A stretch of 43,788 nucleotides of DNA from the NCBI GenBank assembly GCA_937973905.1, contig CALJJR010000151.1, forward strand, positions 1-43,788. Reading direction: 5' to 3'. Under the pieces are notes generated by a model, which was not told where the DNA came from, did no database searches, and was given only the letters and a program-made list of their open reading frames with translations. Positions 18,131 through 26,910 of this stretch are shown piece after piece; position 1 is the first letter of the stretch, and every line of letters begins with the position of its first letter. The translations under genes and the position numbers were made by a program. The DNA is from an uncultured Arenicella sp. (GTDB lineage Bacteria > Pseudomonadota > Gammaproteobacteria > Arenicellales > Arenicellaceae).

Positions 18131-19063
18131 TTAAGCAGCCGTGTCTGAATGCAACGGCATAATGGCGCCACGGTGTTGAATAACCTGCGAGGCCAAGGCG
18201 TGCCCAGAACAACAGGCCTCGGAGGGAGAAGCGCCTTTGAATCGTGCGGCAAGATAGCCCGCATTAAAAGAATCGCCCGCTGCGGTGGTATCGACCGGAA
18301 TCACCTTTTCAGCCTCGACATAATTCTGCTCATGATTGGAAAGGCATAAACACCCATCTCCACCCATTTTCACCACGATTTCCGGCACACCACATGCGCT
18401 AATAGCCTCAACAACTTGCTCCGCATTTTCGTAACCGAATAACATCGCTTCGTCTTCCAGCGTAGGTAGCGCTAAATCACTCATGCGATACATAGTCGTA
18501 TAGGCTTGTTGTGCTTCAGCGACGCTATTCCAAAGATTTGGCCGGTAGTTGCCATCAAAAGCAATCTTGCCACCGTTTGCACGGTACAACTTTAAGCAAT
18601 CGAATACTCGGGCTAACGACTCGGAATCTAAAATGGCCAGACTGATCCCAGATAAATAGAGATAGTCGAATTCTTGCAAGGACGCGAAAATTTGCGTGGC
18701 TCGCTGATCATCAGCGAACATTTTGCTCGCCGGAGAACCTTTGCGCCAGTATAAAAACGAGCGTTCACCATCCTCGGCCACGTTCACCATATACATACCC
18801 GGCGCTGCACCTTTCTCCTGCCGAACGCGAGAACAATCAATGCCTTCGCTAGTCCATTCCTCGAGCAACCAGTCACTCATAATATCGTCGCCAAGAGCGG
18901 TGACATAACTTACGTTGATTTGGTTTCGAGCCAAATAGATGGAGGTGTTAAGAGTGTCACCCCCATAGCCTAAGCTCATCGGCCGCGCGCCTTTTCTCGA
19001 CGCTGGCCCTGCGTGAGTCAACTCGAGCATGCACTCGCCAATTACTGCAATGGATACAGACAT
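18131..19063 (-). CDS. kdgK: 2-keto-3-deoxygluconate kinase (PfkB family)
   Basis: A 310-residue sugar kinase that phosphorylates 2-keto-3-deoxygluconate (KDG) to KDPG in uronate degradation. PfkB features are the N-terminal GYGGDTLNTS at 32-41, a substrate loop FDGNYRPNLW at 169-178 and the C-terminal signature DTTAAGDSFNAGY at 258-270 with catalytic Asp264. It is the last gene of the alginate operon (PL6-kdgF-MFS-SDR-kdgK), 52 bp after the SDR. The operon context makes KDG kinase much more likely than another PfkB sugar kinase. The KDPG aldolase that should follow is not in the window. Confidence 0.9.
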   Translation of the reverse strand: MSVSIAVIGECMLELTHAGPASRKGARPMSLGYGGDTLNTSIYLARNQINVSYVTALGDDIMSDWLLEEWTSEGIDCSRVRQEKGAAPGMYMVNVAEDGERSFLYWRKGSPASKMFADDQRATQIFASLQEFDYLYLSGISLAILDSESLARVFDCLKLYRANGGKIAFDGNYRPNLWNSVAEAQQAYTTMYRMSDLALPTLEDEAMLFGYENAEQVVEAISACGVPEIVVKMGGDGCLCLSNHEQNYVEAEKVIPVDTTAAGDSFNAGYLAARFKGASPSEACCSGHALASQVIQHRGAIMPLHSDTAA

Positions 19064-19115
19064 AAACCACTCAGCGGTGGAACAAAGAATAGTTTAGATA
19101 ATACTCGCCGCAGCG

Positions 19116-19868
19116 CTAAGAGAATAGCATGCCGCCATTAATATCGAGATTTGCACCGGTCACAAACGAAGCATCATCAGAAATAAGGAAGCTCACTGTG
19201 TCAGCGATTTCTGCAGCGTTGCCTTCGCGCCGCAATGGCGTGCCATTCGCCACGTTCGCACGCACTTCGTCTTTAGTGAACGTATCATGGAAAGTAGTGC
19301 TAATCATGCCTGGGCACAGCGAGTTAACGCGAATACCTTGCGGCCCAAGTTCCTTAGCCATTGAGCGAGTAAACGTCATCACCGCGCCTTTAGACGTGGC
19401 ATAGGCAGACGCCCCGGGGCCACCGCCGTCACGCCCAGCTTGAGAAGCGAAGTTTACGATCGCACCACCGTCCGTCATATGAGGCACAACGGCTTTCACT
19501 GTTAGGAATGTGGAAGTGACATTCAACTGCATAACGTAGTTAAAAAATTCTTCGTCCATGGCATCTATAGTTTTGCGCTCGACCATACCGCCAACAACAT
19601 TGACCAGCCCGCTAATAGTGCTACCAAATTCTGACGTGGCTTGACTCACTAAACTATCAACATCAGATTGCTTAGTCATATCGCCCTTAACAATAATGGC
19701 TTGCGCATCTGACGCGGCCAATTCTTCACGCAGCGATTGTGCTTGATCTTCACTGCCATAGTAGTTGATTGCGAGCTTGGCCCCTTGAGCAGCTAACTTT
19801 TTGGAAACCTCGCGACCAATGTCTCGTGCTCCGCCTGTAATAATTATTAGTTTGTTTTCCAGTTTCAT
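19116..19868 (-). CDS. SDR family oxidoreductase, probable DEH reductase
   Basis: A 250-residue SDR that most likely reduces 4-deoxy-L-erythro-5-hexoseulose uronate (DEH), the product of alginate lyases and KdgF, to KDG. The cofactor motif is TGGARDIG at 11-18, with Asp16 in place of the usual glycine. NVVGG at 90-94 replaces NNAG, and Asn115, Ser142, Tyr156 and Lys160 form the catalytic set. The gene lies between the MFS transporter and kdgK in an alginate operon, which supports this substrate. The specific activity is inferred from context; the SDR fold is certain. Confidence 0.85.
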   Translation of the reverse strand: MKLENKLIIITGGARDIGREVSKKLAAQGAKLAINYYGSEDQAQSLREELAASDAQAIIVKGDMTKQSDVDSLVSQATSEFGSTISGLVNVVGGMVERKTIDAMDEEFFNYVMQLNVTSTFLTVKAVVPHMTDGGAIVNFASQAGRDGGGPGASAYATSKGAVMTFTRSMAKELGPQGIRVNSLCPGMISTTFHDTFTKDEVRANVANGTPLRREGNAAEIADTVSFLISDDASFVTGANLDINGGMLFS

Positions 19869-19914
19869 GATTGTTCCAACTACGTTATCGATTTATATAA
19901 GAGAGTGTCTTGGA

Positions 19915-21216
19915 TTAATTCTTAGGCTTTAGTGGTTCGATTTTTGGGCACAAAATCCAGATGCTGGCCATGGCGACAACAGCTAACCCTGCGCCAATAA
20001 TGAATGCCGGCGTATAGTTGCCACCGGCAGTCAACCAAGGAACCAACGAGGTCAGCGCCACCGCACCCAGTTTAGCGGCCATACCGGCCAAGCCTGCCAA
20101 AGTGCCGACTGATTTCCCCCCGAAGAAGTCGCTTGGCAAAGTTTGTACATTACCGATTGCGGTTTGGAACCCAAAAAGAATCACTGCCATTAACAAAACA
20201 GCGTTGACTGGCGAACCCGGGTTGGCCATGGCTAGCAGTGTTGGCAACATAATCAAGCACCCTAAAGTGATGGTCAGCTTTCTCGTGGCATCGACTGTCC
20301 AACCTGCCTTCAAGCGATTCTGCGCAAGTAGCCCACCAAACCATGCGCCGAACATGGCGCCGACATAGGGAACCCAACCGTAGATGCCGATAGTTTTAAC
20401 GTCCATCCCGTAAACTTCTGACAGGTAGATCGGTATCCAAAATACGAATAACCACCAAATCGGGTCGATCGCGGCAGACGCGATAATGACGCCCCAACTT
20501 TGTTTATGCGAAAGCATCGTAGCGGTTGTAGGGTTATAACCTTCGTCGAACTCTCCATCGCTATTCAGATCTTGATTCTGCTGACCACTGAGGATGTATT
20601 CACGTTCTTCATCGGTAATCCACGGGTGTGATTTTGGTGGTGCTTTTACCAATACTAACCACGGAATCAACCACAACAAGCCGGTCAAGCCGACGATGAT
20701 AAATATCATCTTCCAACTAAAATAAATGGTTAAAAACGCAATCAAAGGAATAGAAATGATGCCGCCGATTGCCGCACCAGAATTAAATATCCCCTGCGCC
20801 AAAGCACGCTCTTTAGTCGGAAACCACTCCGCATTACCCTTGGTGGCGCCAGGCCAGTTACCGGCCTCGGCAACTCCCAAGATAGCCCGCACGATACTAA
20901 AGCTGACTACGCCCCGAGCAAAGGCATGTAATGCCGTGGCGATAGACCAAATACCAATGGAAAGCGCAAAACCGATCCGAGTACCGACCCAGTCGAATAT
21001 CTTGCCAAAAATCGCTTGACCAAAAGCATAGGAAAAAACAAAAACAACCGAGATAAAAGCGTAAATCTCTTTTCTCTCGTCAGCCGATTTGTCTGGGTAT
21101 AAATCCGCTGCAATATCTGGCCATAAAACGCTTAAGGATTGACGATCAATATAGTTAATGATCGTAGCTAACGCGATCAGAGCGACTACCCACCAACGCA
21201 AGTTTTTTATTTTCAT
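19915..21216 (-). CDS. MFS transporter, anion:cation symporter type (uronate uptake)
   Basis: A 433-residue inner-membrane transporter with about 12 hydrophobic segments. The first segment ends in NYIDRQSLSV, the hallmark of the ExuT/NanT-like anion:cation symporter family. A charged loop near residues 205-235 separates the two six-helix halves. It lies 2 bp after kdgF and 46 bp before the DEH reductase gene. It probably brings alginate-derived monouronates (DEH or unsaturated uronates) from the periplasm into the cytoplasm. Hexuronate transport is the family role; DEH as substrate is inferred from the operon. Confidence 0.88.
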   Translation of the reverse strand: MKIKNLRWWVVALIALATIINYIDRQSLSVLWPDIAADLYPDKSADERKEIYAFISVVFVFSYAFGQAIFGKIFDWVGTRIGFALSIGIWSIATALHAFARGVVSFSIVRAILGVAEAGNWPGATKGNAEWFPTKERALAQGIFNSGAAIGGIISIPLIAFLTIYFSWKMIFIIVGLTGLLWLIPWLVLVKAPPKSHPWITDEEREYILSGQQNQDLNSDGEFDEGYNPTTATMLSHKQSWGVIIASAAIDPIWWLFVFWIPIYLSEVYGMDVKTIGIYGWVPYVGAMFGAWFGGLLAQNRLKAGWTVDATRKLTITLGCLIMLPTLLAMANPGSPVNAVLLMAVILFGFQTAIGNVQTLPSDFFGGKSVGTLAGLAGMAAKLGAVALTSLVPWLTAGGNYTPAFIIGAGLAVVAMASIWILCPKIEPLKPKN

Positions 21217-21218
21217 AA

Positions 21219-21566
21219 TTATTTCTCCTCGAGAAAGTCTTCGCGCTGAGGATTGAATATATCAATCAGCACGCCCGCCTTTTTGCACACCGCGCCATGC
21301 ATTTGATGCGGCGCTACATAAAAAGAGTCGCCTGCCTTTAGCAGCTTGGTCTCACCATCAATCGTTGCTTCGAATTCTCCGCTTTCGACGTAACTTACCT
21401 GTACGTGAGGGTGATGGTGTTGATAGCCTTCAGCGCCTTCATCGAACCAAACTTTTACAGCCATAAGATCAGGGCCGTAGCCAAGCATCTGGCGCTTAAT
21501 TCCCGGTTCAACTTGTTCTATGGCACCTGGATCGGCGGTCACAAATTTGTCACTCTGTTTATTCAT
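21219..21566 (-). CDS. kdgF: Cupin KdgF, unsaturated uronate ring-opening enzyme
   Basis: A 115-residue single-domain cupin. KdgF converts 4,5-unsaturated uronates, released by alginate or pectate lyases, into linear 5-keto-4-deoxyuronate (DEH). Metal ligands fit His50, His52, Gln56 (HHHPHVQ) and His90 (PHQMHG). The tail IDIFNPQRED carries Asp102, Phe104 and Arg108, positions typical of KdgF proteins. The gene lies between the PL6 lyase and the MFS transporter, the expected place in the pathway. The upstream gap to the PL6 gene is 114 bp with no clear terminator, so a single transcript is plausible. Confidence 0.9.
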   Translation of the reverse strand: MNKQSDKFVTADPGAIEQVEPGIKRQMLGYGPDLMAVKVWFDEGAEGYQHHHPHVQVSYVESGEFEATIDGETKLLKAGDSFYVAPHQMHGAVCKKAGVLIDIFNPQREDFLEEK

Positions 21567-21680
21567 ATTTGCCTTGTGTTTACGGACTTATATTTTTCTC
21601 TACACACAACTTGGTGCTTGGGATACAGGGCGAGAAAGTAAGCAAAACGGGCGGACTTTCATCACACTCTTACTCTGCTG

Positions 21681-23954
21681 CTACTCTGTCGTTCGGTAAA
21701 CGTTGTTTGATAAATGCGCAGTATCTCTCTTATCGCTGTACAGCTCCGAGATTTCGAGTTTAGGCGTGTCGATAAACTCATTATTTTTTATCTTAGTCAC
21801 TGGTTCGCCCACCGTGTGCAGCACTTTGACAGGCAAGCTGTCGCTAATCTTATTTCCGGCAACCTCTGTTACCTGAACGCCGTGCAAGAGCATCGAACTC
21901 TTGGATTTATTTCGCTTACCACCGCCAACATCTGTCAGGATCGAATCGCTTAGTTCAAAATGCGGCCCGAAGGTACTTTCGTCAGTACCACCACGATAAA
22001 AATCAACCAAGTCACCCGCCACCTTGTCAAACTGAGAACTGCGAATTGTCACGTACTCCGCGTTGTAGATTCCGTAGTCGTCGCTCTCTTTATCTAGGCT
22101 GAGAATAGCGCCAGTAACATTCGAAAATTTAGAATTGAGTATCTCAATGCGATCAGCGAAGGTACCCTTTGCTACGGTTAAGAAATTGAACGAATGATTG
22201 ATGTCTAAATCGACCACTTCACAGTTTTCAATGATCAATTCGTAATTTTCAAGCATCGAACGCCGTTGTGTTCGAATCACCGAGTTGCCCGCACTGTCCG
22301 GGGCTTCCGCACCTGAAATTTTAATGCCCTTGAGTTTTAAGTTACCGCCTTGCTGAATTTCGAATAAAGCACCGCGCTCAAAGAACAGTTCCACTTCTCC
22401 TTCATCAGACGTGGCTGCTAAAGTAACGGATTTAGTGAGACCCAGCATTCTTGAAACCGTATATCGACCCGCTGTAAGCGCTAATACATCACCATCAGAT
22501 GCTTCTTTTAGTGCGTCGGCAATCGTATCCAAGCCAGGCTCAACCTGAATCTTTTCGCCATGATCAAAGGTTGCCCGAGCGGCTGGTTTTGGATACCACG
22601 CCACACCAACCGCCTCTTTCGCAATTGGTTGGATATCTTTGTTAGCACCGACGCCATCTAGAGACGACTCCGCTACTGGATAAAGCAAACCATTCTCAGC
22701 GCGCTGCATATCAAAGGATTGATTGGTAAAACCATCTTCAAGCTGAAAGCTGGCTGCGCCGTTGATGGCATTATCTTTAAAGCTGATACCACTTACGTCA
22801 TCGTATACGGTGAATGGATCTTGCTTCACATCACGATAAATTAGATTCTTCTCAAAGGTCGAGCGAATAGGCACAGCCGAACGTTCGAAGTCACTACCAG
22901 CGGCCAATTGAATATGATCTGAATTAATGAGCGAGTTGTTTTCTACTAACGAATCTTCGACTTGGTGATAACGATTAATCGGCGAATTTGGAACGCCATT
23001 CATCACCACGAGAGCACCGCCAAAACGGTAGCCGGCCAAGCCTTCCATATAATTGTTGCGAATGGTCTGACGTTTATTAATCACACGAATCCCGCCGGTG
23101 TGATCGACACCATTGCCAAAAAAGACATTGCGTTCGATCAGAGTGTCGTTACCGTGCCTCATAGTGAGCGTGCCGCGAGATTCGAAAAACACGTTACCGA
23201 TAAACTTGTTTTTACCTGACTTACTGGAAATTATTTCAAGCTCACCGTCGCAACGATCGAAATAGTTGTTTTCAACCACCGTGAAGGAATCCGTCAATGA
23301 ATAGTGGCTGGTGCCAATTCTTAAAGTTTCGCCCCCATTGGAACCTAAAATTTGCCTTGGCCCAAAGTAGTTATGATCAATCCGGTGGTGATTATTTTGA
23401 CTTGCTTCGGTATTGAGTCGCACCGCCATGGTCACGCCTTTGGTGCTCTTACCTTCCAGATGGTTATGGTCGAAGCGATTGTTTCGGCCATACATCATTA
23501 CCCAATTTTCGTTCTCGAAACGCTCAGGGTTGTTGTACTCGTGAATCACGGTTTGCGTTATGCGCGAGTTATTCGCAAGCTCGGTTTTATTTTTTCTGAA
23601 CGCGATAACCGAACTGGTTGGCGTAAACCCGTTCTTGAAAACCAAACCAGACACCACCAAGTGCTCGCCAGCGAGACGAAGATTTGAGTTGCCACTCAAA
23701 ATGACTTTGCCCTTGGTTTGCGCCCGCAACTCGATCGGTTCTTCTGCAGTCCCGACTCCTTCGAACAGAATTTCGAAGTCATTCCAGACTCCGTTTTTAA
23801 GCTCTACTGTATCGCCAGGCTTAAGTTTACTGGCCACCTTTTGGTAAGCCACTTGATCTTTTACTCGATAAGTCGCTGCGTTCGACTCACTCGTTACTAC
23901 CAAGGCAAGGATAAGAACTAACAGTGGAATGGCGTTCATGTGATTGCTTTTCAT
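21681..23954 (-). CDS. Alginate lyase, polysaccharide lyase family 6 (two beta-helix domains)
   Basis: A 757-residue secreted enzyme that cleaves alginate by beta-elimination. The signal peptide is about residues 1-26 (ending SNA). Two parallel beta-helix domains cover roughly 28-440 and 480-750, the architecture of PL6 subfamily 1 lyases such as AlyGC. The catalytic region matches: Lys245 and Arg266 have the same 21-residue spacing as AlyGC Lys220 and Arg241, and Glu238/Glu240 fit its calcium-binding acids. NGGETLRIG at 206-214 is also typical. It is the first gene of the alginate operon and divergent from the GntR regulator. Chondroitinase B is the other activity in the family, but the neighbours favour alginate. 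Confidence 0.93.
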   Translation of the reverse strand: MKSNHMNAIPLLVLILALVVTSESNAATYRVKDQVAYQKVASKLKPGDTVELKNGVWNDFEILFEGVGTAEEPIELRAQTKGKVILSGNSNLRLAGEHLVVSGLVFKNGFTPTSSVIAFRKNKTELANNSRITQTVIHEYNNPERFENENWVMMYGRNNRFDHNHLEGKSTKGVTMAVRLNTEASQNNHHRIDHNYFGPRQILGSNGGETLRIGTSHYSLTDSFTVVENNYFDRCDGELEIISSKSGKNKFIGNVFFESRGTLTMRHGNDTLIERNVFFGNGVDHTGGIRVINKRQTIRNNYMEGLAGYRFGGALVVMNGVPNSPINRYHQVEDSLVENNSLINSDHIQLAAGSDFERSAVPIRSTFEKNLIYRDVKQDPFTVYDDVSGISFKDNAINGAASFQLEDGFTNQSFDMQRAENGLLYPVAESSLDGVGANKDIQPIAKEAVGVAWYPKPAARATFDHGEKIQVEPGLDTIADALKEASDGDVLALTAGRYTVSRMLGLTKSVTLAATSDEGEVELFFERGALFEIQQGGNLKLKGIKISGAEAPDSAGNSVIRTQRRSMLENYELIIENCEVVDLDINHSFNFLTVAKGTFADRIEILNSKFSNVTGAILSLDKESDDYGIYNAEYVTIRSSQFDKVAGDLVDFYRGGTDESTFGPHFELSDSILTDVGGGKRNKSKSSMLLHGVQVTEVAGNKISDSLPVKVLHTVGEPVTKIKNNEFIDTPKLEISELYSDKRDTAHLSNNVYRTTE

Positions 23955-24352
23955 AGCGAAATTAAATGTATCGTGCTTGTTCTTTTCATAATTACCAGTA
24001 ATCCAATTTGTCTATTTAAAACACTCCACTCATCTACTTGGCGACAACTATTTGATAACAACCAAGAAGCAGGGTCTGACGCCAGTAATACGTAGGAAAG
24101 TTAGGCAAAAGCGCGGGGTAGAGACGCTCGTAGTTCTAAGCACATCTACCCCACGGTTAACGCATTCAAAAAAGAGGAGAGAAAATTTTGAACGCATCAC
24201 CTTTGCAAAACTCATTGATCTAAACAAATCCCGCGGATTCACACACTCGACCTTTTGAGTATAAGTCGGCCGCTCAGCACTAAGTAATACTGGTTGAAAT
24301 TTACTCGGAATACTTACTGAATACCGTCGATGAATAGCCAGATTGTATGTAT

Positions 24353-24367
24353 TTTTGTATTACCAAT
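24353..24367. promoter_or_regulatory. Probable GntR (FadR-type) operator, site A
   Basis: TTTTGTATTACCAAT is centred on GTA-T-TAC and differs at only a few positions from the perfect site at 35,859. It lies about 400 bp before the PL6 start and 280 bp before the GntR start, 45 bp from site B. Confidence 0.5.
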
Positions 24368-24397
24368 TATACGTTTTTATTATGACTTCAGTATACA

Positions 24398-24412
24398 TAT
24401 TGTAATACCAAT
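24398..24412. promoter_or_regulatory. Probable GntR (FadR-type) operator, site B
   Basis: TATTGTAATACCAAT shares the GTA-A-TAC core and the right half TACCAAT with the perfect site at 35,859. The 45-bp distance between the centres of sites A and B is close to four helical turns. Confidence 0.5.
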
Positions 24413-24578
24413 TAACAATACACATTTCTTTCGTGAACCCACCTCCTAACTGCTTAAAAGCCTGCCCTGAAGGCGCTTTCAATCAATGGGCGGCAGGGCA
24501 GCAGCGGCAGGTTATCGAGTCAAACAAGGGCAATAGGCAAGCTCTCCAATACTGTGAATTCGCATAAAACGAGCGATT

Positions 24579-24593
24579 GATTGTATTACAATC
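24579..24593. promoter_or_regulatory. Probable GntR autoregulatory operator, site C
   Basis: GATTGTATTACAATC is a perfect 7-1-7 palindrome with the GTA-T-TAC core expected for FadR-subfamily regulators. It lies 52 bp before the chosen GntR start, fitting autorepression. Confidence 0.6.
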
Positions 24594-24645
24594 GGAAAAA
24601 GTTAAGATATACTCACTATTGCTTCAAAATTTCATAACTACTTTT

Positions 24646-25386
24646 ATGGCAAATAAAAAGCGACTGTATCTGACCGTTTTCAATAAAATCTCGACGCTGA
24701 TTCGCGAAGGCGAATTTCCGGTCGGCAGCCGCTTGCCCACAGAACGTGAATTGGCGGAGCGCTTCGAAGTCAGCCGACCAACCATAAGAGAGGCTATAAT
24801 CGCGCTGGAAGCCAAGGAAGAAGTCACGGTAAAACCGAGCTCGGGTGTCTACGTTCTAGGCAACAACCTGATCAACGATGACTTCAGCCATGAAATCAGC
24901 GCCTTCGAATTACTCGAGGCAAGGGTATTACTAGAGGGCGAAGCTGCAGCACTTGCTGCTAGAATGATTCAGCCCGATGAGGTTAAGGAGTTAGAAAAAG
25001 CCTTGCGCAAAATTGAACTGGAAGACGTGAAAGACACTTCTCCATCCGGTGCGGATCGACAGTTTCACACCATCATTGCCCAGGCCACACACAACAGAGT
25101 TATCGGCAAACAAATCAGTTTTCTTTGGGACCTACAAGAAAACCTCGGCCACATTAACAAGGCTCACAATGCGGTCTGTATTGAAGAAGATCGACGTAAG
25201 CGAATTGATGACCACGCGGCCATCTACCAAGCGATCGCCAACGGCGATGCCGGCAAAGCAAGAATTGCGATGCGCGAACACTTTTCTGACTTACTTGAAG
25301 CCATGCACGCCGCTTCTGAGCAGGAAGCAGTGGAAGCCGCCAAGAAAAAAGTCTCGAGAATGCGTGAGCGCTTTAAGATCGCCTAA
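24646..25386 (+). CDS. GntR family regulator, FadR subfamily (alginate/uronate)
   Basis: A 246-residue regulator when started at the ATG at 24646. A TTG at 24577 would add 23 residues but overlaps operator site C, so the ATG is preferred. The winged HTH is at about 8-70 (SRLPTERELAERFEVSRPTIREAI). The FCD effector domain runs from about 85 to 225, with likely metal/carboxylate residues in EARVLLEGEAA, the DRQFH segment and the HAAIYQAI segment. FCD-type GntR proteins of this kind (UxuR, ExuR, KdgR-like) sense uronates or KDG. It is divergent from the PL6 operon. Matching palindromes suggest control of that operon, itself and the TonB receptor at 32,788. Confidence 0.9.
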   Translation: MANKKRLYLTVFNKISTLIREGEFPVGSRLPTERELAERFEVSRPTIREAIIALEAKEEVTVKPSSGVYVLGNNLINDDFSHEISAFELLEARVLLEGEAAALAARMIQPDEVKELEKALRKIELEDVKDTSPSGADRQFHTIIAQATHNRVIGKQISFLWDLQENLGHINKAHNAVCIEEDRRKRIDDHAAIYQAIANGDAGKARIAMREHFSDLLEAMHAASEQEAVEAAKKKVSRMRERFKIA

Positions 25387-25404
25387 GCTTTGAATAGTAG
25401 CTTT

Positions 25405-25432
25405 TAGAAACCACCTTCTAGAAACCACCTTC
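25405..25432. repeat. 14-bp perfect tandem duplication
   Basis: TAGAAACCACCTTC occurs twice in a row between the convergent GntR and MATE genes. It looks like a replication-slippage duplication; no function is evident. Confidence 0.8.
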
Positions 25433-25491
25433 AATTTCGAGAGCTTTAGACTGCCAAGTTGGCCTGCAAGAAGTTCGCACCCGACACAAAC

Positions 25492-26835
25492 TTAGTGTAA
25501 GCCACCATCGGGGTTGAGCTTCATTTTTGTGTATCTGTTGAAGTGATAAATCTTTAGCAGCTCCTCTATTGGCATAATCGCAAATGCCCAAAACAAAGAA
25601 ACGTCGAAATAGAGAATAAGCAAGGCACATACTGGCAAGGATATTAGCCACTGCGCGGTGAAATTTAGTTTTAGCACGCGCTTACTCTCACCCAAAGCGC
25701 GCAACACATTCCCAGAGAGTGCGTTGTAGCCGCGCAGCACGGGCAGCAAGATATAGAGCGGCGCAATAACCGCCAAGGCCGTGTAGGTTTCAGGCAAAAC
25801 ACTTGGATAAACTAGGTGAATGAACCGACTAAGAACATAGAACATCAAGGCAACTAACACAGATAAAGCAATCGCGGTTTTTGTGCAGGTTGCGATGAAC
25901 GCATTGAGGTGCAAGATTTCACCACGCCCCAATGCTTGGCTAATATTAATTGCCGAAGCCTGCGCCCAAGCGGAAACGAACTGAGTACCAATTCGCAACC
26001 ACGGGAAAATCAGAGTGATTGCGACAAAGGAACTCAACTCAAGTTGCGCATACAGCAACTGATAAACCGAAGCGCCGATAAAAAGCACGAAGAAGTTGAC
26101 GGCGACAGGAAAAATCTCAGCACTCTGTGGTCGCAGCTCATCAATAAATGCCCGTTCGCGCGGATAGGCCAATGTAAGGCTTCGGTCCAAGTGCAAGCAA
26201 ACCCCAAAATAGACAGCCCGCAAAAACACGGCGACCAAGCTACCCCAAGCAGCACCCACCAAGCCAAGCCCGAGGAAACTTCCTACTCCGTAGATAAGAA
26301 CGTAGCTCAAGGTGATATTTGCTGGAATTTCAATCAAAAAGCCTTTTAGGGAAATCCAGGTATTGCCGCAACCGTTATAAAACGCGGTGCACACCTGCGT
26401 GAATGCGGTAAACAAAATGATGTATTTTGTGATCGCAAGATAAGACAGCACTTGCTTGCCTATCTCGGCATCAGTCGTAATGGCAGCCACCAGCGCCGGA
26501 CCGAAAGCACTCAAGATAAGAAAAAAAGATAGCGCAGTCAGCGAGTTTAGAAACAGGCCAACCCAAAAAACAATCACCAAGTCTTCTGAATTTTTGGAAC
26601 CGTAAGCCCTACCGACGAGCAATTGAATTCCATTTCCAAGCGCCAACAAGATGCCGAGTGCAAATGCCACTAGCGCGGTGGCTATGCCCATCGCCGCAAC
26701 CGGTATCTGGCCAAGCGGCGCAACCAACACGGTATCAATCATCAACATGGATTGAACCAGCAATACATTGATCGCCAGTGGCCAGGCCAAGGCGAGATTT
26801 TTCCTAAGGTCAGACCTGTAGGCCGTCGAACTCAT
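25492..26835 (-). CDS. MATE family efflux transporter
   Basis: A 447-residue inner-membrane protein with about 12 hydrophobic segments in two similar halves, the NorM/DinF-type MATE fold. The N terminus (LAWPLAINVLLVQSMLMIDTVLVAPLG) is the usual MATE opening helix. MATE proteins expel organic cations, drugs or other small molecules in exchange for Na+ or H+. It lies 75 bp after the PL17 lyase on the same strand, so it may be the last gene of that transcript. A role in alginate use is not obvious; export of a by-product or chance placement are both possible. Confidence 0.88.
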   Translation of the reverse strand: MSSTAYRSDLRKNLALAWPLAINVLLVQSMLMIDTVLVAPLGQIPVAAMGIATALVAFALGILLALGNGIQLLVGRAYGSKNSEDLVIVFWVGLFLNSLTALSFFLILSAFGPALVAAITTDAEIGKQVLSYLAITKYIILFTAFTQVCTAFYNGCGNTWISLKGFLIEIPANITLSYVLIYGVGSFLGLGLVGAAWGSLVAVFLRAVYFGVCLHLDRSLTLAYPRERAFIDELRPQSAEIFPVAVNFFVLFIGASVYQLLYAQLELSSFVAITLIFPWLRIGTQFVSAWAQASAINISQALGRGEILHLNAFIATCTKTAIALSVLVALMFYVLSRFIHLVYPSVLPETYTALAVIAPLYILLPVLRGYNALSGNVLRALGESKRVLKLNFTAQWLISLPVCALLILYFDVSLFWAFAIMPIEELLKIYHFNRYTKMKLNPDGGLH

Positions 26836-26910
26836 TTAACTAGCTGCGCCGGCAGCATTCATGTCTTGCAGCGAATTAAAACAACAGCGGCACCCCTTTT
26901 TAGAGTGATC

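Larger units (their letters stand above)
23955..24645. promoter_or_regulatory. Long divergent intergenic region between PL6 lyase and GntR genes
   Basis: About 690 bp without a convincing gene. It contains three GTA-N-TAC palindromes (24353-24367, 24398-24412, 24579-24593). It also contains an inverted repeat GGGGTAGA...TCTACCCC (24115-24122 and 24145-24152) and a nearby pair TTCAAAA...TTTTGAA. The part near 24300-24420 is strongly AT-rich, as expected of a promoter. Short open frames at 24048-24258 on both strands have no family features. Confidence 0.6.

Noticed and set aside
19116-19868. Generic 3-oxoacyl-ACP reductase (FabG) annotation
   Set aside because: The SDR sequence alone would allow it, but the place between the uronate transporter and kdgK in an alginate operon makes DEH reductase more likely.
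24048-24258. Short open frames on both strands in the PL6/GntR intergenic region, possibly a transposase remnant
   Set aside because: No recognisable family motif, no ribosome-binding site and no flanking repeats of a mobile element.
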